Positions 44,243-55,769 of a DNA stretch of 64,000 nucleotides are shown here, piece after piece. Within the stretch, counting starts at the first letter, position 1; every line of letters begins with the position of its first letter. The position numbers were made by a program, and so were the translations under genes. The DNA is from Bufo bufo (lineage: Eukaryota > Chordata > Amphibia > Anura > Bufonidae). The notes under the pieces are model-generated. The model did no database searches and was not told the origin of the DNA. It saw nothing but the letters and a program-made list of their open reading frames with translations. Location: NCBI RefSeq assembly GCF_905171765.1, contig NC_053391.1, positions 188,242,559-188,306,558 of the forward strand, given 5' to 3'.

Positions 44243-44761
44243 TGTGCTGTTCCTTTCATATTGAATTTCTGCACTGTATTATTTCTTGTTTTTACCTATG
44301 TTGTTTAAATCTATTGTTCTCTGCTGCCATCTGCTGGCCGGAATTTGTATGCTGCACGCTTCGTTCGTTGTCTATAAAGTTTTCTCTGGGCGTGGTTTTA
44401 GCAGCCTTGGGCCTGGTCACTTCCTGTAGCCTTTTTCAGTGCTGCATCCTTTGTGACTGGAGACACACACCTCGGCTTGTGAAGGCATCAGTTTTTGACC
44501 AGCAGTTGCCTCAGCAGTTGCCTCAGCAGTTAGCCTCAGAAAAGACATCCACATCACAGCATCTACTGTATTGCATCACTGTATGTCACTGCTCTGGATC
44601 AAATAAACCCACGTTTGATTGCATCCTCATGTCTACGTCTGGATCCATCTAACCTGAGCATCTGCCGGTCCGGTCTGCTCCACTGCTTGGATACGAAGGT
44701 AGGCCAGTCACAAAGCCATTATCAGTTACACCTTCATTCGCCTTCATGTGGGGACAGAACA
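44243..44761 (+). repeat. 3' LTR of the BEL element
   Basis: 519 bp, no difference from 38720-39238 seen on reading both. Followed by ACGAT. An ORF read across it is not a gene. Confidence 0.95.
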
Positions 44762-44766
44762 ACGAT

Positions 44767-45093
44767 CGTATAATACTGAAACTGGATCCGTTTTTTTTAC
44801 CTAAGGTAGTTTCGCCCTTTCATAGGGAACAGGAAATAATGCTTCCTTCATTTTGTGCCTCCCCAAAAATGCACAGGAGGAACGATTCCATTGTCTGGAT
44901 GTTAGAAGAACAATTCTGGCTTACCTTCAAAGGACAAAATCCGGGAGGAGATAGACTAATCAGAGAATCCTACAGACTTCAGAATATAGTCTGCCCTTTA
45001 ACTATAAAAGCCCACTCAACCAGAGCCATGGCAGCAACATGGGCAGAGAAAGCCGAGGCCTTGGTTAATCAGATTTGCAAGGCCGCAGTCTAG
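44767..45093 (+). pseudogene. DIRS tyrosine recombinase, C-terminal part
   Basis: Contains RIILKLDPFFLPKVVS, then CPLTIKAHSTRAMAATWAEK, where HSTR fits the catalytic H-x-x-R of tyrosine recombinases. It ends at a stop at about 45091. Further residues (SSQPRPG-like) follow in another frame. Confidence 0.85.
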
Positions 45094-45194
45094 TTTCCTG
45101 ACTTTTGCTAAACACTATAGGCTAGATGCTCTAGCCAACCAAGACCTGGCATACGGACGGAAGGTCCTCCAGGTGGTGGTTTCCCCCTAGTTGG

Positions 45195-45300
45195 TAGTTC
45201 TCCAGTGGGTGCTGTCATGGAGGGTCGTCCTGGAAACTAAGGTTTAGTCTTACCGGTAAATGGTTTTCCAGGAGTCCGACATGACAGCACCCGGTATTCC
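45195..45300 (+). repeat. DIRS internal complementary region
   Basis: 45198-45236 is complementary to the left terminus and 45237-45295 to the right terminus, joined head to tail. In DIRS elements this region templates completion of the ends via a circular intermediate. Confidence 0.85.
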
Positions 45301-45431
45301 CCCCCCCCCATCCCCCATCCCCCCCCCCATTTGCTTTGTTTTTTGTTTGGTTGATCTGACTTTATGTACCAATGCGATGTTAAACATGGTGATTTCAAAT
45401 AAATAAGTTGCATCCTATCCGGTGTAGTAAG

Positions 45432-45578
45432 TTGGAAAACACTGGAGAGTGGGGGTGGGGAGGGGCCTTTTAATCTCTCTCGCTTCCTGTCCCTACAGAG
45501 ACCAATAGGACATCCTCCAGTGGGTGCTGTCATGTCGGACTTTGGAAAACCATTTACCGGTAAGACTAAATATTAGTT
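45432..45578 (+). repeat. DIRS right inverted terminal repeat
   Basis: Mirror of 34669-34795, extended by tttaccggtaagactaaata, which is complementary to the internal region. It ends about 21 bp before the ccdc181 splice acceptor at 45599. Confidence 0.85.
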
Positions 45579-45599
45579 TTTCAATTTATGTATTTTTAG

Positions 45600-45739
45600 G
45601 AGAACAGCCTAGTTTATCCAAAAACATGAGCAATCAGGAGGAGTCGGATTCTGATGGGGTTCCAGAGTATGATGATGATTTTGAGAAGGACCTTGACTGG
45701 TTAATAAATGAAGAAGATGAAAAATCTAAAAGTTCACAG
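45600..45739 (+). CDS. ccdc181: CCDC181 first coding exon
   Basis: The acceptor is tatttttag|G at 45599/45600. There are 26 nt of 5' UTR, the ATG at 45626, 38 codons, and the donor CACAG|GTATAA at 45739/45740, phase 0. The peptide MSNQEESDSDGVPEYDDDFE continues KDLDWLINEEDEKSKSSQ. An acidic EYDDDFEKDL(D/E)WLIN start is characteristic of CCDC181, a microtubule-binding coiled-coil protein of sperm flagella and motile cilia. The ATG is the first in the exon. The exon lies directly behind the DIRS right end. Confidence 0.92.
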
Positions 45740-46274
45740 GTATAATTAACATAATGTTTCAGAATATTTTCATACTTTTTTTATTTTTATTAATCAGCAT
45801 GACTGCCCTTGGTTTGAATTAGCACATACTGTATGGATGGCCCCACCATATAAAGTATAGCCTGATGACCACATAAAAACATGGGTGTCAATGGCACGTG
45901 TGTCACATCTATATCTGTGCCTGTTGAGGGAATACTACAGAGCAAAAGTGTTCCCCCATTTTCTAGTAATAGTTCTGCCTTCCATCTACTTCATGAGAGA
46001 TAGAGGCGGAGCCTGTGGCCTCTGAGATTATCCACCTGTTCCTTTTGATATCATTGGGGATGGTGGTGCAACATTGAGGTATGTGACTAGATATAATTTA
46101 TCCATGTTCATTGAGACCCTTTGAACCACGTGGTAACAGCTCTTGACTTTTGGTCACATTTAGCTACGTCTCCTTTGCTATCATGGTTGGTACTTTTTTT
46201 TTTAAAACTGACATTTCTGATTTTCACATCACATAGTAATATATTCACTATTTGTATGTTGTGTCTTATTTAAG
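45740..46274 (+). other. ccdc181 intron between coding exons 1 and 2
   Basis: 535 bp with GT...AG ends (GTATAA, TTTAAG). AT-rich; no repeat or ORF recognised. Confidence 0.8.
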
Positions 46275-47114
46275 AGTCAAGAGGAAGAGCTCAGTGATTT
46301 GAAACTTGACTCGAGGCACTCAGTCAGAGAGGAAAATAAAAGCGACACGTCTTCAAGCAGTGAAAATGAAATTGTTCATGTTGAGCCAAATACAGTTAGT
46401 GAGCTTGCACATGACTCTATGTCTGAATGTGAAGAATCTGACATAGAAGATGAAGAAGCAAAGCGATATATTACAGAGAAGATAGAAGAAGCCAACAAGA
46501 AATTGGAAATGGAAACAGTAGATGAAAATCGAGAGAGGAAGCTCAAATTCAAGGAAAATTTGGTTGATCTAGAAGTTCCTCCACTAGACTTCCCCAGCAG
46601 TGATAGAACTGAAAGTTTCACAGAAGATGATGTTGTAGATGGCATGTCTCAGTTGCAAGTAGATGAAGCTTCAGCAGATGGCAAGGAACATAATGATAAA
46701 AAGGGCGGCACTGGTGAAGAACCTAAGGATGCAAAAGTATTGGTTGAGAAAGATGGAAAGTTTGAACTTGTCAATTTACGAGACATTGAAAACCAATGTT
46801 CTTTGCCTCCTATAAATAACACTAAAGACAGCTCCAAATTGTCATCTCATTCAGATAAATTTGTTTCTTCAGCTAATGGCGATAAGAAATATTCAACTAT
46901 CAATAACGTGAATGGCTTCTTCCCGCAACCTCCTACTGGCCCTAAAGTCAGACCCAACTCTGCTAACCTAACAAAATCTTTGCATAAAGTAAAGCCACAG
47001 CGGAGAGTGCAGTCCGCAAGTGTGTCAACCAGAAACACCACATTCAGCCTCTCTCCTGAGCAAAAGGAGCTACAAAAACGGATTCTCGAGAGAAAGGAGA
47101 GACTTAGGAGGGAG
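46275..47114 (+). CDS. ccdc181: CCDC181 large second coding exon
   Basis: 840 nt, 280 codons, phase 0 on both sides, donor GGGAG|GTAAAT. Contains a Ser/Glu-rich acidic stretch (SDTSSSSENEIVHVEPN), a charged helix (EEAKRYITEKIEEANKKLEM), the conserved LVDLEVPPLDFP, KDGKFELVNLRDIENQ, then PPTGPKVRPNSANLTKSLHK and RRVQSASVSTRN. It ends in a coiled coil (SPEQKELQKRILERKERLRR). The PPTGPKVRPNSA and RRVQSA blocks are the clearest marks of CCDC181. A stop-free frame runs 9 nt past the donor, so intron retention would add only VNI. Confidence 0.93.
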
Positions 47115-48558
47115 GTAAATATATAAACCAAATATTAAATATTATTTTTATGCATTTTCAATATTTCATCACCCTTGTTATTTCTAAAGGAGGACATACT
47201 AATGGCCAAGGGGGCGGCCATGATGGATAATTTCCTCAAAGAGTCTGCATGTTTAGCATGTGGATTTTGCAGCGCATTTACCATGAATTTCACCCTTCAC
47301 ATTGAATACAAACTGAAAATCTATGGCAATTCTGCCATGCCTGGACTAACCCAAAGGCTACTAAAATCTAGAGACACATAGCACTAACTACAATCATAAT
47401 AATTTAACATTTATATTGGTAATTCTTGGGAATGAGACTTTCGGGTCATTTATTATACTGAAATACACCTATATTAGGTGTATTTAAGCGCAAATGGCGG
47501 TGCAACGTTTAGTTGCGCCGCAATTTCCGACTTCTTATGCCAGGTCTAAAAAAGTAGGCTGGGAAAGGGAAAAGCCAGCAGGCCCGTCTTATTCATCATT
47601 TTCTATGCCTGGTTTAGGTGTAGAAAATGGTCTAAATGTAAGCCAGCAAGGAAGCTGGCTTACATTTAGAAGCAGCGCTGGATGCGGCGAGGTTATGTAG
47701 AGGCTGTGTCACGAGGGTGTCACAACCTATCGCTGATCCTGTTGTGCCTGCGGTCAGAAGGTCGCAGTGGGTGGCTACGCGCTCGGTTTCTCAAGACATC
47801 AATCCATGACCTAATGGTGAGAATAGATTCCGGTCTAGGTTTTCCTGCTTAAGTTTGCGATCCTTTTTGTCCCATTTAGGAATCTGTAGCTTTTCCTTTC
47901 AGCTGTTCTCTGTCAGCCACTCCCAGCTACTATATATTCTCCCTTTTTGCTTTCCTTGTTACCAGATATAGACCTTCCTTCCAGATCTTCTATTCTGACC
48001 TCAGGTGGACAACTGTTGCTGTTGGATCTCAGGTTCACTCCTGTTGTTGTTGTCTCCCTTCGGGGATTGTTTGTGTTGTTTGTCTTTTCCCTGTTGTCAC
48101 ACTAGGTGTCAGTGGTGAGGACTAGTGCTCCCACTGCCCTACTCACTACCTAGGGCTTATTTCAGGGTAAGCCAGGGACGAGACACGTGATCGGCGTACG
48201 GGTTAGTAGCCCGTCTAGGGATGTCAGGGCAGCCAGGTGCCAATGCCAGACGAGCTAGGGGTCACTACTCCTCCCTCTCCCTAGTGGAAGGGTACTCCTC
48301 TTCCCTCCCCTCTGCACCTCTCAGACGTGATAGTGATGGTGAACATAACTACATAACTTAGGCAGATCCACCGCCAGCGCAGGGGCTTTATTAAGACTGG
48401 CGTCTAAAACACCGGTCTTAATAAATGACCCCTTTTAAATACAAAAGATAGCCCATCAATGTTTTAATCTTGGAAAACAATTTAACTGATTTTGTCAATT
48501 AATAGACATTTACATGCAAATTGTAATCATAACCCTAACCAATATCATTTGTGGATAG
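47115..48558 (+). other. ccdc181 intron with MITE and possible solo LTR
   Basis: 1444 bp. A MITE with gggtcatttattatactgaa (47444) and its partner gtcttaataaatgacccctt (48415-48434) is split by the insertion at about 47707-48346. A foldback ccagcaaggaagctggctta lies at about 47645. Confidence 0.65.
47707..48346. repeat. Possible solo LTR (Gypsy-like)
   Basis: Starts tgtcacgagggtgtcacaac and ends near gatggtgaaca. TGTCACG starts are shared by the Gypsy LTRs in this window. It has no internal coding region. The ends and TSD are not certain. Confidence 0.35.
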
Positions 48559-48705
48559 GATGAAGAGCGCAGAAAAGAACAAGATGAACTAAAAAGGAGA
48601 GAAAATGAGATGGCCTTTAAAATGTGGCTACAAAGGAAAAGGTCACAACTTATCGAAGAAAAGAGAGTCCAGCAGGCAAAGGAGATGGAGACAAGCAGCA
48701 CGCCA
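48559..48705 (+). CDS. ccdc181: CCDC181 third coding exon
   Basis: Acceptor GTGGATAG|GATGAAGAG, 49 codons, phase 0, donor CGCCA|GTGAGT. The peptide is a charged coiled coil: DEERRKEQDELKRRENEMAF, then KMWLQRKRSQLIEEKRVQQA. The (A/V)F-x-x-WL-x-(R/K)-K module repeats in the next exons, a CCDC181 trait. Confidence 0.92.
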
Positions 48706-48737
48706 GTGAGTTTTGTTATTCAATCTGCATTGTTCTT

Positions 48738-49170
48738 AAAGGCTATGGACACCTTTGGAGCCATTTTATATAATTGAGTTGAGTTAGATGTATCTTGGGT
48801 TAAAGACATAGGAAGGTTTTATTTAAGAAAAATTGGTTTGTTTGACTTCTGCAGCTTCTATGTTTCACATGAGATAGCAGCTGCAGAATGTCATTCTGTG
48901 ATAAACATTGTCAGACTGTCGGTATTACAGCTCATTCTCCAACCTCTCTCTCTCCACTCCTGAACAATTTTCTAAGTTGATTATTGACAAAATGAAAGTT
49001 TAGCTTTGAACTTGTCAGAAATCCGTTTAGAAGATCTTCAGGAGTGGGGAGACAGGGTGCAGAATGAACCATAGGACAGCCATCTACTAATTTTATCACA
49101 GAACAACATTCTGCAGCTGTTATGTGCTGTGAAACATAGAAGCTGCAGAAGTCAAATTATTTAAGGGCTT
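48738..49170. mobile_element. Foldback MITE
   Basis: gacttctgcagcttctatgt plus ttcac (about 48845) pairs with gtgaaacatagaagctgcag (about 49129). Inner arms cattctgtgataaac / ttatcacagaacaacattct also pair. Ends uncertain. Confidence 0.7.
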
Positions 49171-49499
49171 GTTTTTTTTCCATTCACTTGAAAATCTGTA
49201 GATCTGTAGTTTTCTTTAGAAGGCAAAAATTGTTCATTTTGAGTGATATTAATTACTGTTCTAATTGCCCTATGTAGTCTTAAAACAAATATATTTCCAT
49301 ACTGATAAATGATTTGATCAAAATATTTTCATGTTAACTTAGAAATGATAGGCAGTTTATGCGCAATAATGTCACATGTATTACTAGAATGCAGCTACAA
49401 TACAGGCTGTTAACTGACCATTTTATGTCGATGTATGTTTAGTCAATCAGAGGCCAAATGACTGTACTTCAGGCCTCTGTCTGGCTGGTATACATCCTT

Positions 49500-49870
49500 A
49501 GGGCTCATGCACACGAACGTATTTTCTTTCCGTGTCCGTTCCTGTTTTTTTTGAGGACCGTATGCGGAACCGCTCACTTCAGTGGGTCCGCAAAAAAAAG
49601 TAAGTTACTCTGTGTGCATTCCGTAAATCTCGCTCCGTTCAGTATTCGGGGCAGGCGCAGTGAGGGAAGGACGCTCGGCGGCTGCTGGCTTCCTCACTGC
49701 ACCTGCGCCGAATACTGAAGCTGCGAGATTTACACTGCAGACATGGCCAGCGGGAGAAGAACAGCACTGCCTGGCCCTGTCAATCAAGAGCACAAGGGAG
49801 TGAAAAGAGGTGGGCAAACGGAGCCTCTAGGAGCAGGTTCAACGCCCCCCATCCTGCTCCTAGAGGCTAA
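49500..49870. repeat. Interspersed repeat (gggctcatgcacacgaacgt type)
   Basis: Starts gggctcatgcacacgaacgt. Contains tgggtccgcaaaaaa and a nested palindrome cagtattcggggcaggcgca / tgcgccgaatactg (49640-49720). Similar openings occur at 60123 and 63003. Confidence 0.55.
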
Positions 49871-50014
49871 TTAGCATATTATAAAAGTTTGTTTTTCTCA
49901 ATAAAGGCTTTAGGCAGTGAGATGGCAGTAATATAGTTATGTTCAGCTGACATTAGCACATCGCTAATGTCAGCCAGCTTAATACCCATTTTTCAGGTGA
50001 CAGAAACCCTTTAA

Positions 50015-53000
50015 CCTCTTGCCACACACCTAACGCCGAAAGGCGTCATCGCGGCGGCTCTCCCAGGCTACACTAACGCCGATTGGCGTCATCTCGCGTG
50101 AGCCGAGATTTCCTGTGAACGCGCGCACACAGGCGCACGCGTTCACAGGATCGGAAGGTAAGCGAGTGGATCTCCAGCCTGCCAGCGGCGATCGTTCGCT
50201 GGCAGGCTGGAGATGCGATTTTTTTAACCCCTAACAGGTATATTAGACGCTGTTTTGATAACAGCGTCTAATATACCTGCTACCTGGTCCTCTGGTGGTC
50301 CCTTTTGTTTGGATCGACCACCAGAGGACACAGGTAGCTCAGTAATATGTAGCACCAAGCACCACACTACACTACACCCCCCCCCTGTCACTTATTAACC
50401 CCTTATTCACCCCTGATCACCCCTGATCACCCCATATAGACTCCCTGATCCCCCCCCTGTCATTGATCACCCCTTGTAAGGCTCCATTCAGACGTCCGTA
50501 TGATTTTTACGGATCCACTGATATATGTATCGGATCCGCAAAACACATACGGACGTCTGAATGGAGCCTTACAGGGGGGTGATCAATGACGGGGGTGATC
50601 ACCCCATATAGACTCCCTGATCACCCCCCTGTCATTGATCACCCCCCTATCATTGATCACCCCCCTGTAAGGCTCCATTCAGACGTCCGTATGATTTTTA
50701 CGGATCCACTGATACATGGATCGGTTCCGCAAAACACATATGGACGTCTGAATGGAGCCTTACAGGGGGGTGATCAATGACGGGGGTGATCACCCCATAT
50801 AGACTCCCTGATCACCCCCCTGTCATTGATCACCCCCTTGTCATTGATCACCCCCTTGTCATTGATCACCCCCCTGTAAGGCTCCATTCAGACGTCCGTA
50901 TGATTTTTACGGATCCACTGATACATGGATCGGATCCGCAAAACACATACGGACGTCTGAATGGAGCCTTACAGGGGGGTGATCAATGACAGGGGTGATC
51001 ACCCCATATAGACTCTCTGATCACCCCCCTGTCATTGATCACCCCCCTGTCATTGATCACCCCCCTGTAAGGCTCCATTCAGATGTCCGTATGTGTTTTG
51101 CGGATCCGATCCATGTATCCGTGGATCCGTAAAAAACATACAGACGTCTGAATGGAGCCTTACAGGGGGGGTGATCAATGACAGGGGGGTGATCACCCCA
51201 TATAGACTCCCTGATCACCCCCCTGTCATTGATCACCCCCCTGTCATTGATCACCCCCCTGTAAGGCTGCATTCAGATGTCCGTATGTGTTTTGCGGATC
51301 CGATCCATGTATCCGTGGATCCGTAAAAAACATACGGACATCTGAATGGAGCCTTACAGGGGGGTGATCAATGACAGGGGGGTGATCACCCCATATAGAC
51401 TTCCTGATCACCCCTCTGTCATTGATCACCCTTCTGTCATTGATCACCCCCCTGTAAGGCTCCATTCAGATGTCCGTATGTGTTTTGCGGATCCGATCCA
51501 TGTATCCGTGGATCCGTAAAAAACATACGGACATCTGAATGGAGCCTTACAGGGGGGTGATCAATGACAGGGGGGTGATCACCCCATATAGACTCCCTGA
51601 TCACCCCCCTGTCATTGATCACCCCCCTGTAAGGCTCTATTCAGACATTTTTTTGGCCCAAGTTAGCTGAAATTATTATTTTTTTTTTTTTCTTACAAAG
51701 TCTCATATTCCACTAACTTGTGTCAAAAAATAAAATCTCACATGAACTCACCATACCCCTCACGGAATCCAAATTTTTAGACATTTATATTCCAGACTTC
51801 TTCTCACGCTTTAGAGCCCCTAAAATGCCAGGGCAGTATAAATACCCCACATGTGACCCCATTTCGGAAAGAAGACACCCCAAGGTATTCGCTGAGGGGC
51901 ATATTGAGTCCATGAAAGATTAAAATTCTTGTCCCAAGTTAGCGGAACGGGAGACTTTGTGAGAAAAAACAAAAAAAAATCAATTTCCGCTAACTTGTGG
52001 CAAAAAAAAAAAATTCAATGAACTCGCCATGCCCCTCATTGAATACCTTGGGGTGTCTTCTTTCCAAAATGGGATCACATGTGGGGTATTTATACTGCCC
52101 TGGCATTTTAGGGGCCCTAAAGCGTGAGAAGAAGTCTGGGATCCAAATGTCTAAAAATGCCCTCCTAAAAGGAATGTGGGCCCCTTTGCGCATCTAGGCT
52201 GCAAATAAATGTCACACATCTGGTATCGCCGTACTCAGGAGAAGTTGGGGAATGTGTTTTGGGGTGTCATTTTACATATACCCATGCTGGGTGAGAGAAA
52301 TATCTCGGTCAAATGCCAACTTTGTATAAAAAAATGGGAAAAGTTGTCTTTTGCCGAGATATTTATCTCACCCAGCATGGGTATATGTAAAATGACACCC
52401 CAAAACACATTGCCCAACTTCTCCTGAGTACGGCGATACCACATGTGTGACACTTTTTTGCAGCCTAGGTGGGCAAAGGGGCCCACATTCCAAAGAGCAC
52501 CTTTCGGATTTCACCGGCCATTTTTTACAGATTTTGATTTCAAACTACTTCTCACGCATTCGGGCCCCTAAAATGCCAGGGCAGTATAACTACCCCACAA
52601 GTGACCCCATTTTGGAAAGAAGACACCCCCAGGTATTTCGTGATGGGCATAGTGAGTTCATGGAAGTTTTTATTTTTTGTCACAAGTTAGTGGAATATGA
52701 GACTTTGTAAGAAAAAAAAAAAATCATCATTTTCCGCTAACTTGTGACAAAAAATAAAAAAATTCTAGGAACTCGCCATGCCCCTCACGGAATACCTTGG
52801 GGTGTCTTCTTTCCAAAATGGGGTCACTTGTGGGGTAGTTATACTGCCCTGGCATTTTAGGGGCCCAAATGCGTGCGAAGTAGTTTGAAATCAAAATGTG
52901 TAAAAAATGGCCGGTGAAATCCTAAAGGTGCTCTTTGGAATGTGGGCCCCTTTGCCCACCTTGGCTGCAAAAAAGTGTCACACTTGTGGTATCGCCGTAC

Positions 53001-54065
53001 TCAGGAGAAGTTGGGGAATGTGTTTTGGGGTGTCATTTTACATATACCCATGCTGGGTGAGATAAATATCTTGGTCAAATGCCAACTTTGTATAAAAAAA
53101 TGGGAAAAGTTGTCTTTTGCCAAGATATTTCTCTCACCCAGCATGGGTATATGTAAAAAGACACCCCAAAACACATTGCCCAACTTCTCCTGAGTACGGC
53201 GATACCAGATGTGTGACCCTTTTTTGCGGTCTAGGTGGGCAAAGGGGCCCACATTCCAAAGAGCACCTTTAGGATTTCACCGGCCATTTTTTACAGATTT
53301 TGATTTCAAACTACTTACCACACATAAGGGCCCCTAGAATGCCAGGGCAGTATAACTACCCCACAAGTGACCCCATTTTGGAAAGAAGACACCCCAAGGT
53401 ATTTCGTGATGGGCATAGTGAGTTCATGGAAGTTTTTATTTTTTGTCACAAGTTAGTGGAATATGAGACTTTGTAAGGAAAAAATAAAAAATAAAAAAAT
53501 CATCATTTTCCGCTAACTTGTGACAAAAAATAAAAAGTTCTATGAACTCACTATGCCCATCAGCAAATACCTTAGGGTGTCTACTTTCCGAAATGGGGTC
53601 ATTTGTGGGGTGTTTGTACTGTCTGGCCATTGTAGAACCTCAGGAAACATGACAGGTGCTCAGAAAGTCAGAGCTGCTTCAAAAAGCTATAGCTTTTACT
53701 CAAACCATTTTTTTTTTTTTACCCAAACATTTTTTTTTTTATCAAAGACATGTAGAACAATAAATTTAGAGAAAGATTTATATATGGATGTTGTTTTTTT
53801 TGCAAAATTTTACAACTGAAAGTGAAAAATGTCATTTTTTTTGCAAAAAAATCTGTAAATTTCGATTAATAACAAAAAAAGTAAAAATGTCAGCAGCAAT
53901 GAAATACCACCAAATGAAAGCTCTATTAGTGAGAAGAAAAGGAGGTAAAATTAATTTGGGTGGTAAGTTGCATGACCGAGCAATAAACCGCTAAAGTTGT
54001 GGAGTGCCGATTTATAAAAAAGGGCCTGGTCACTAGGGGGGTATAAACCTGTGGTCCTTAAGTGG
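50015..54065. mobile_element. TTAA-flanked palindromic element 2, 4 kb
   Basis: TTAA at 50011-50014 and 54066-54069. Shares blocks with element 1 at 20788-23015: the cagcctgccagcgg/cgctggcaggctg hairpin near 50176-50212, ggtatattagacgctgtttt, the gatcacccccctgtcattga array, and several inverted copies of acccagcatgggtatatgta and ccagggcagtata. The right end (gaaataccaccaaatgaaag, tgaccgagcaataaacc) mirrors the left end of element 1, so the two lie in opposite orientation. No transposase ORF. Confidence 0.75.
50395..51650. repeat. Tandem array of about 190-bp palindromic units
   Basis: About six units. Each contains cctgtaaggctccattcaga and its complement around a ggatcc-rich core (tacggatccactgatacatg), plus ccccatatagactccctgat and a variable number of cccctgtcattgatcac subrepeats. 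Both strands read almost the same, hence mirrored ORFs. Confidence 0.88.
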
Positions 54066-54234
54066 TTAAGATCCATTGTATTTGTCACCTTGAAAACAGT
54101 AGCTGTGCAACTACTAGAACTTTGTCAAGGACTAGAAAAAGTGTCTGCCTTGTTTTTCCAGAAACAGAGGCATTCTTGTCTATGGGTTCTGTCTGGAATC
54201 ACAGCTCAGCACTATTGATAAGAACAAGCTAGAG

Positions 54235-54540
54235 TGCCTATAGTAACTCTTGTTAGCAATGATCTGGCAGTGTAAATGCACCGCCGATTACCCGATAAAT
54301 TGTATCGTTTGTGCAGCACAAAAAATCCCTGTTTCTCGGTAGCAGATTGTGCTGTGTAAACACGATCTGCTGCCGGGAAACGAGACATTAGCGATCGATC
54401 CTCCCCATACTCTGGAGGAGACCTATGCATGTAAATGCACTGGTCTCCTCCGCTAGCAGACTGTCAGCAGATTTTTGGGAAAGAACACTTCCTTCCCAAC
54501 GATCTGCTTGTACATCGTCCCTTGTAAAGGGACCTAAGGC
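54235..54540. mobile_element. MITE, related to 62668-63003
   Basis: Shares caatgatctggcagtgtaa, gccgccgattacccgat, gcgatcgatcctcccc, actggtctcctccgctagca and aacacttccttccca with the copy at 62668-63003, in the same order. Confidence 0.75.
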
Positions 54541-55769
54541 TAGATGGCAACTTTGGTTGTCCAAGAAGAACATATGTCTGATAGCTCGAGCGACCAAAAA
54601 TATCTGTGTGATTTGTCAGTGAGTATTTTAGAGTTGCAGTTTGACTGTAAGAAAAGCAAACAAATTGTAGACAGGCCACAAACAAGTAGCAGTCTCAAGC
54701 AACTTATATCGCAACGCGTAATAGAAAAGTTGCATGGAACTTGCAGCCAGTAAATCCAGCAGGTTTGGGCAGTCTTGTTGTGGAGGCATTATGTTGCACA
54801 TAGGCAATCATAATATGCTTGTACGACCAGATCGCAATGTAGCATCCCATCCGCATTCACTTTAGTGGGCCGCAAATGATATGGACATGTGCTGTCCGCA
54901 TCCGTATGTCCGTTCTGTTGCACCCGCCAAAAAATAGAACATGTTCTATTCTTAAAAAATTATATAAAAGACTGGGCACACCTAAGAAATTTGGTCACTA
55001 CGTTTAATAGAATTAGATACAATGACATATGGAATGTATAAAATCGCGTATAACTAAAATAAATCTGGCACTCCTATATAGCAATTACAAGTTTGCAATT
55101 AAAATGTTGTACAATAAAAAAGGTACCACCTGTAAATGAATCAGTACATCAGTTAATATAATATATAAAGCTGGTGATAAAAATGATAAATAATTCCCAG
55201 TTCATGAATGGGGAAAGTTTGTATAGCAGCGTAAATCAAATGTAACAGCGTAAATCAAATGTAACAGCGTGAATCAAGTGTAACAGCACTGCTGGCAACA
55301 ATAACAGCAAGATAGTTCAAATTCCTATGTTCATTCCAATTGGCAGCAGTAAATAGGATCAAGAACAAAGTCTTCCATATCCATATGACATGCAGCCTAC
55401 AAGTTTAGGCCATTGAAAGAAGTCACTGGGTCGAGTTATGTCTGAGACAATGCCCGGACTATATGCAGCAGCGTCCCGCTGTGTTACTGACCTAGCGGCG
55501 TCCCGCTAGAGATGAGTATTGAGAATTATAGTAACTGAACCAGCTTCAATATCGGAACAATCTTACCGGTAATTTAGACCTCTGCCGTCCTGCGAACCTC
55601 AATGGAATATTCTCCTTATGTTCTGCAAGTTGTTTGTTTGCCGCGTTGGTGGATCGATACACGTGAGCCCGCCGGTTTGGATACGGCCTCCGTCTTAATT
55701 TCAAACTGGTATTCGGCATTGGTCTTTCACTAGGTCGTTGTGGTGCACTCACATTTAAGTAGGGGGTCT

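Larger units (their letters stand above)
38720..44761 (+). mobile_element. BEL/Pao LTR retrotransposon, integrase-deleted, very young
   Basis: Two 519-bp LTRs (38720-39238 and 44243-44761), TGTGCTG...ACAGAACA, appear identical. The 5-bp duplication ACGAT lies at 38715-38719 and 44762-44766. It holds one long ORF with gag, protease and RT, but no integrase. A purine tract gacggggag precedes the 3' LTR. It sits inside the DIRS recombinase gene. Confidence 0.95.
34669..45578 (+). mobile_element. DIRS-type tyrosine-recombinase retrotransposon
   Basis: Inverted terminal repeats: the left (34669-34795: ccaggatgtccctccatgac, then cctattggtctctgtaggga) mirrors the right (45432-45547: tccctacagagaccaatagg). 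The internal complementary region at 45195-45300 joins complements of the two extreme ends (ctgtcatggagggtcgtcct to the left end; ttagtcttaccggtaaatgg to the right end). That is the diagnostic DIRS layout. Inside are gag, RT/RNase H and a tyrosine recombinase, all with stops. No TSD is expected. A BEL element splits it at 38720-44761. Confidence 0.9.

Noticed and set aside
44083..44652. 189-aa ORF after the BEL polyprotein (and its twin at 38719-39129)
   Set aside because: It runs through the LTR, and the same reading exists in the other LTR. No domain.
46376..47131. Minus-strand ORFs of 62-94 aa opposite ccdc181
   Set aside because: Shadows of the coding exon with Ser/Leu-rich composition.
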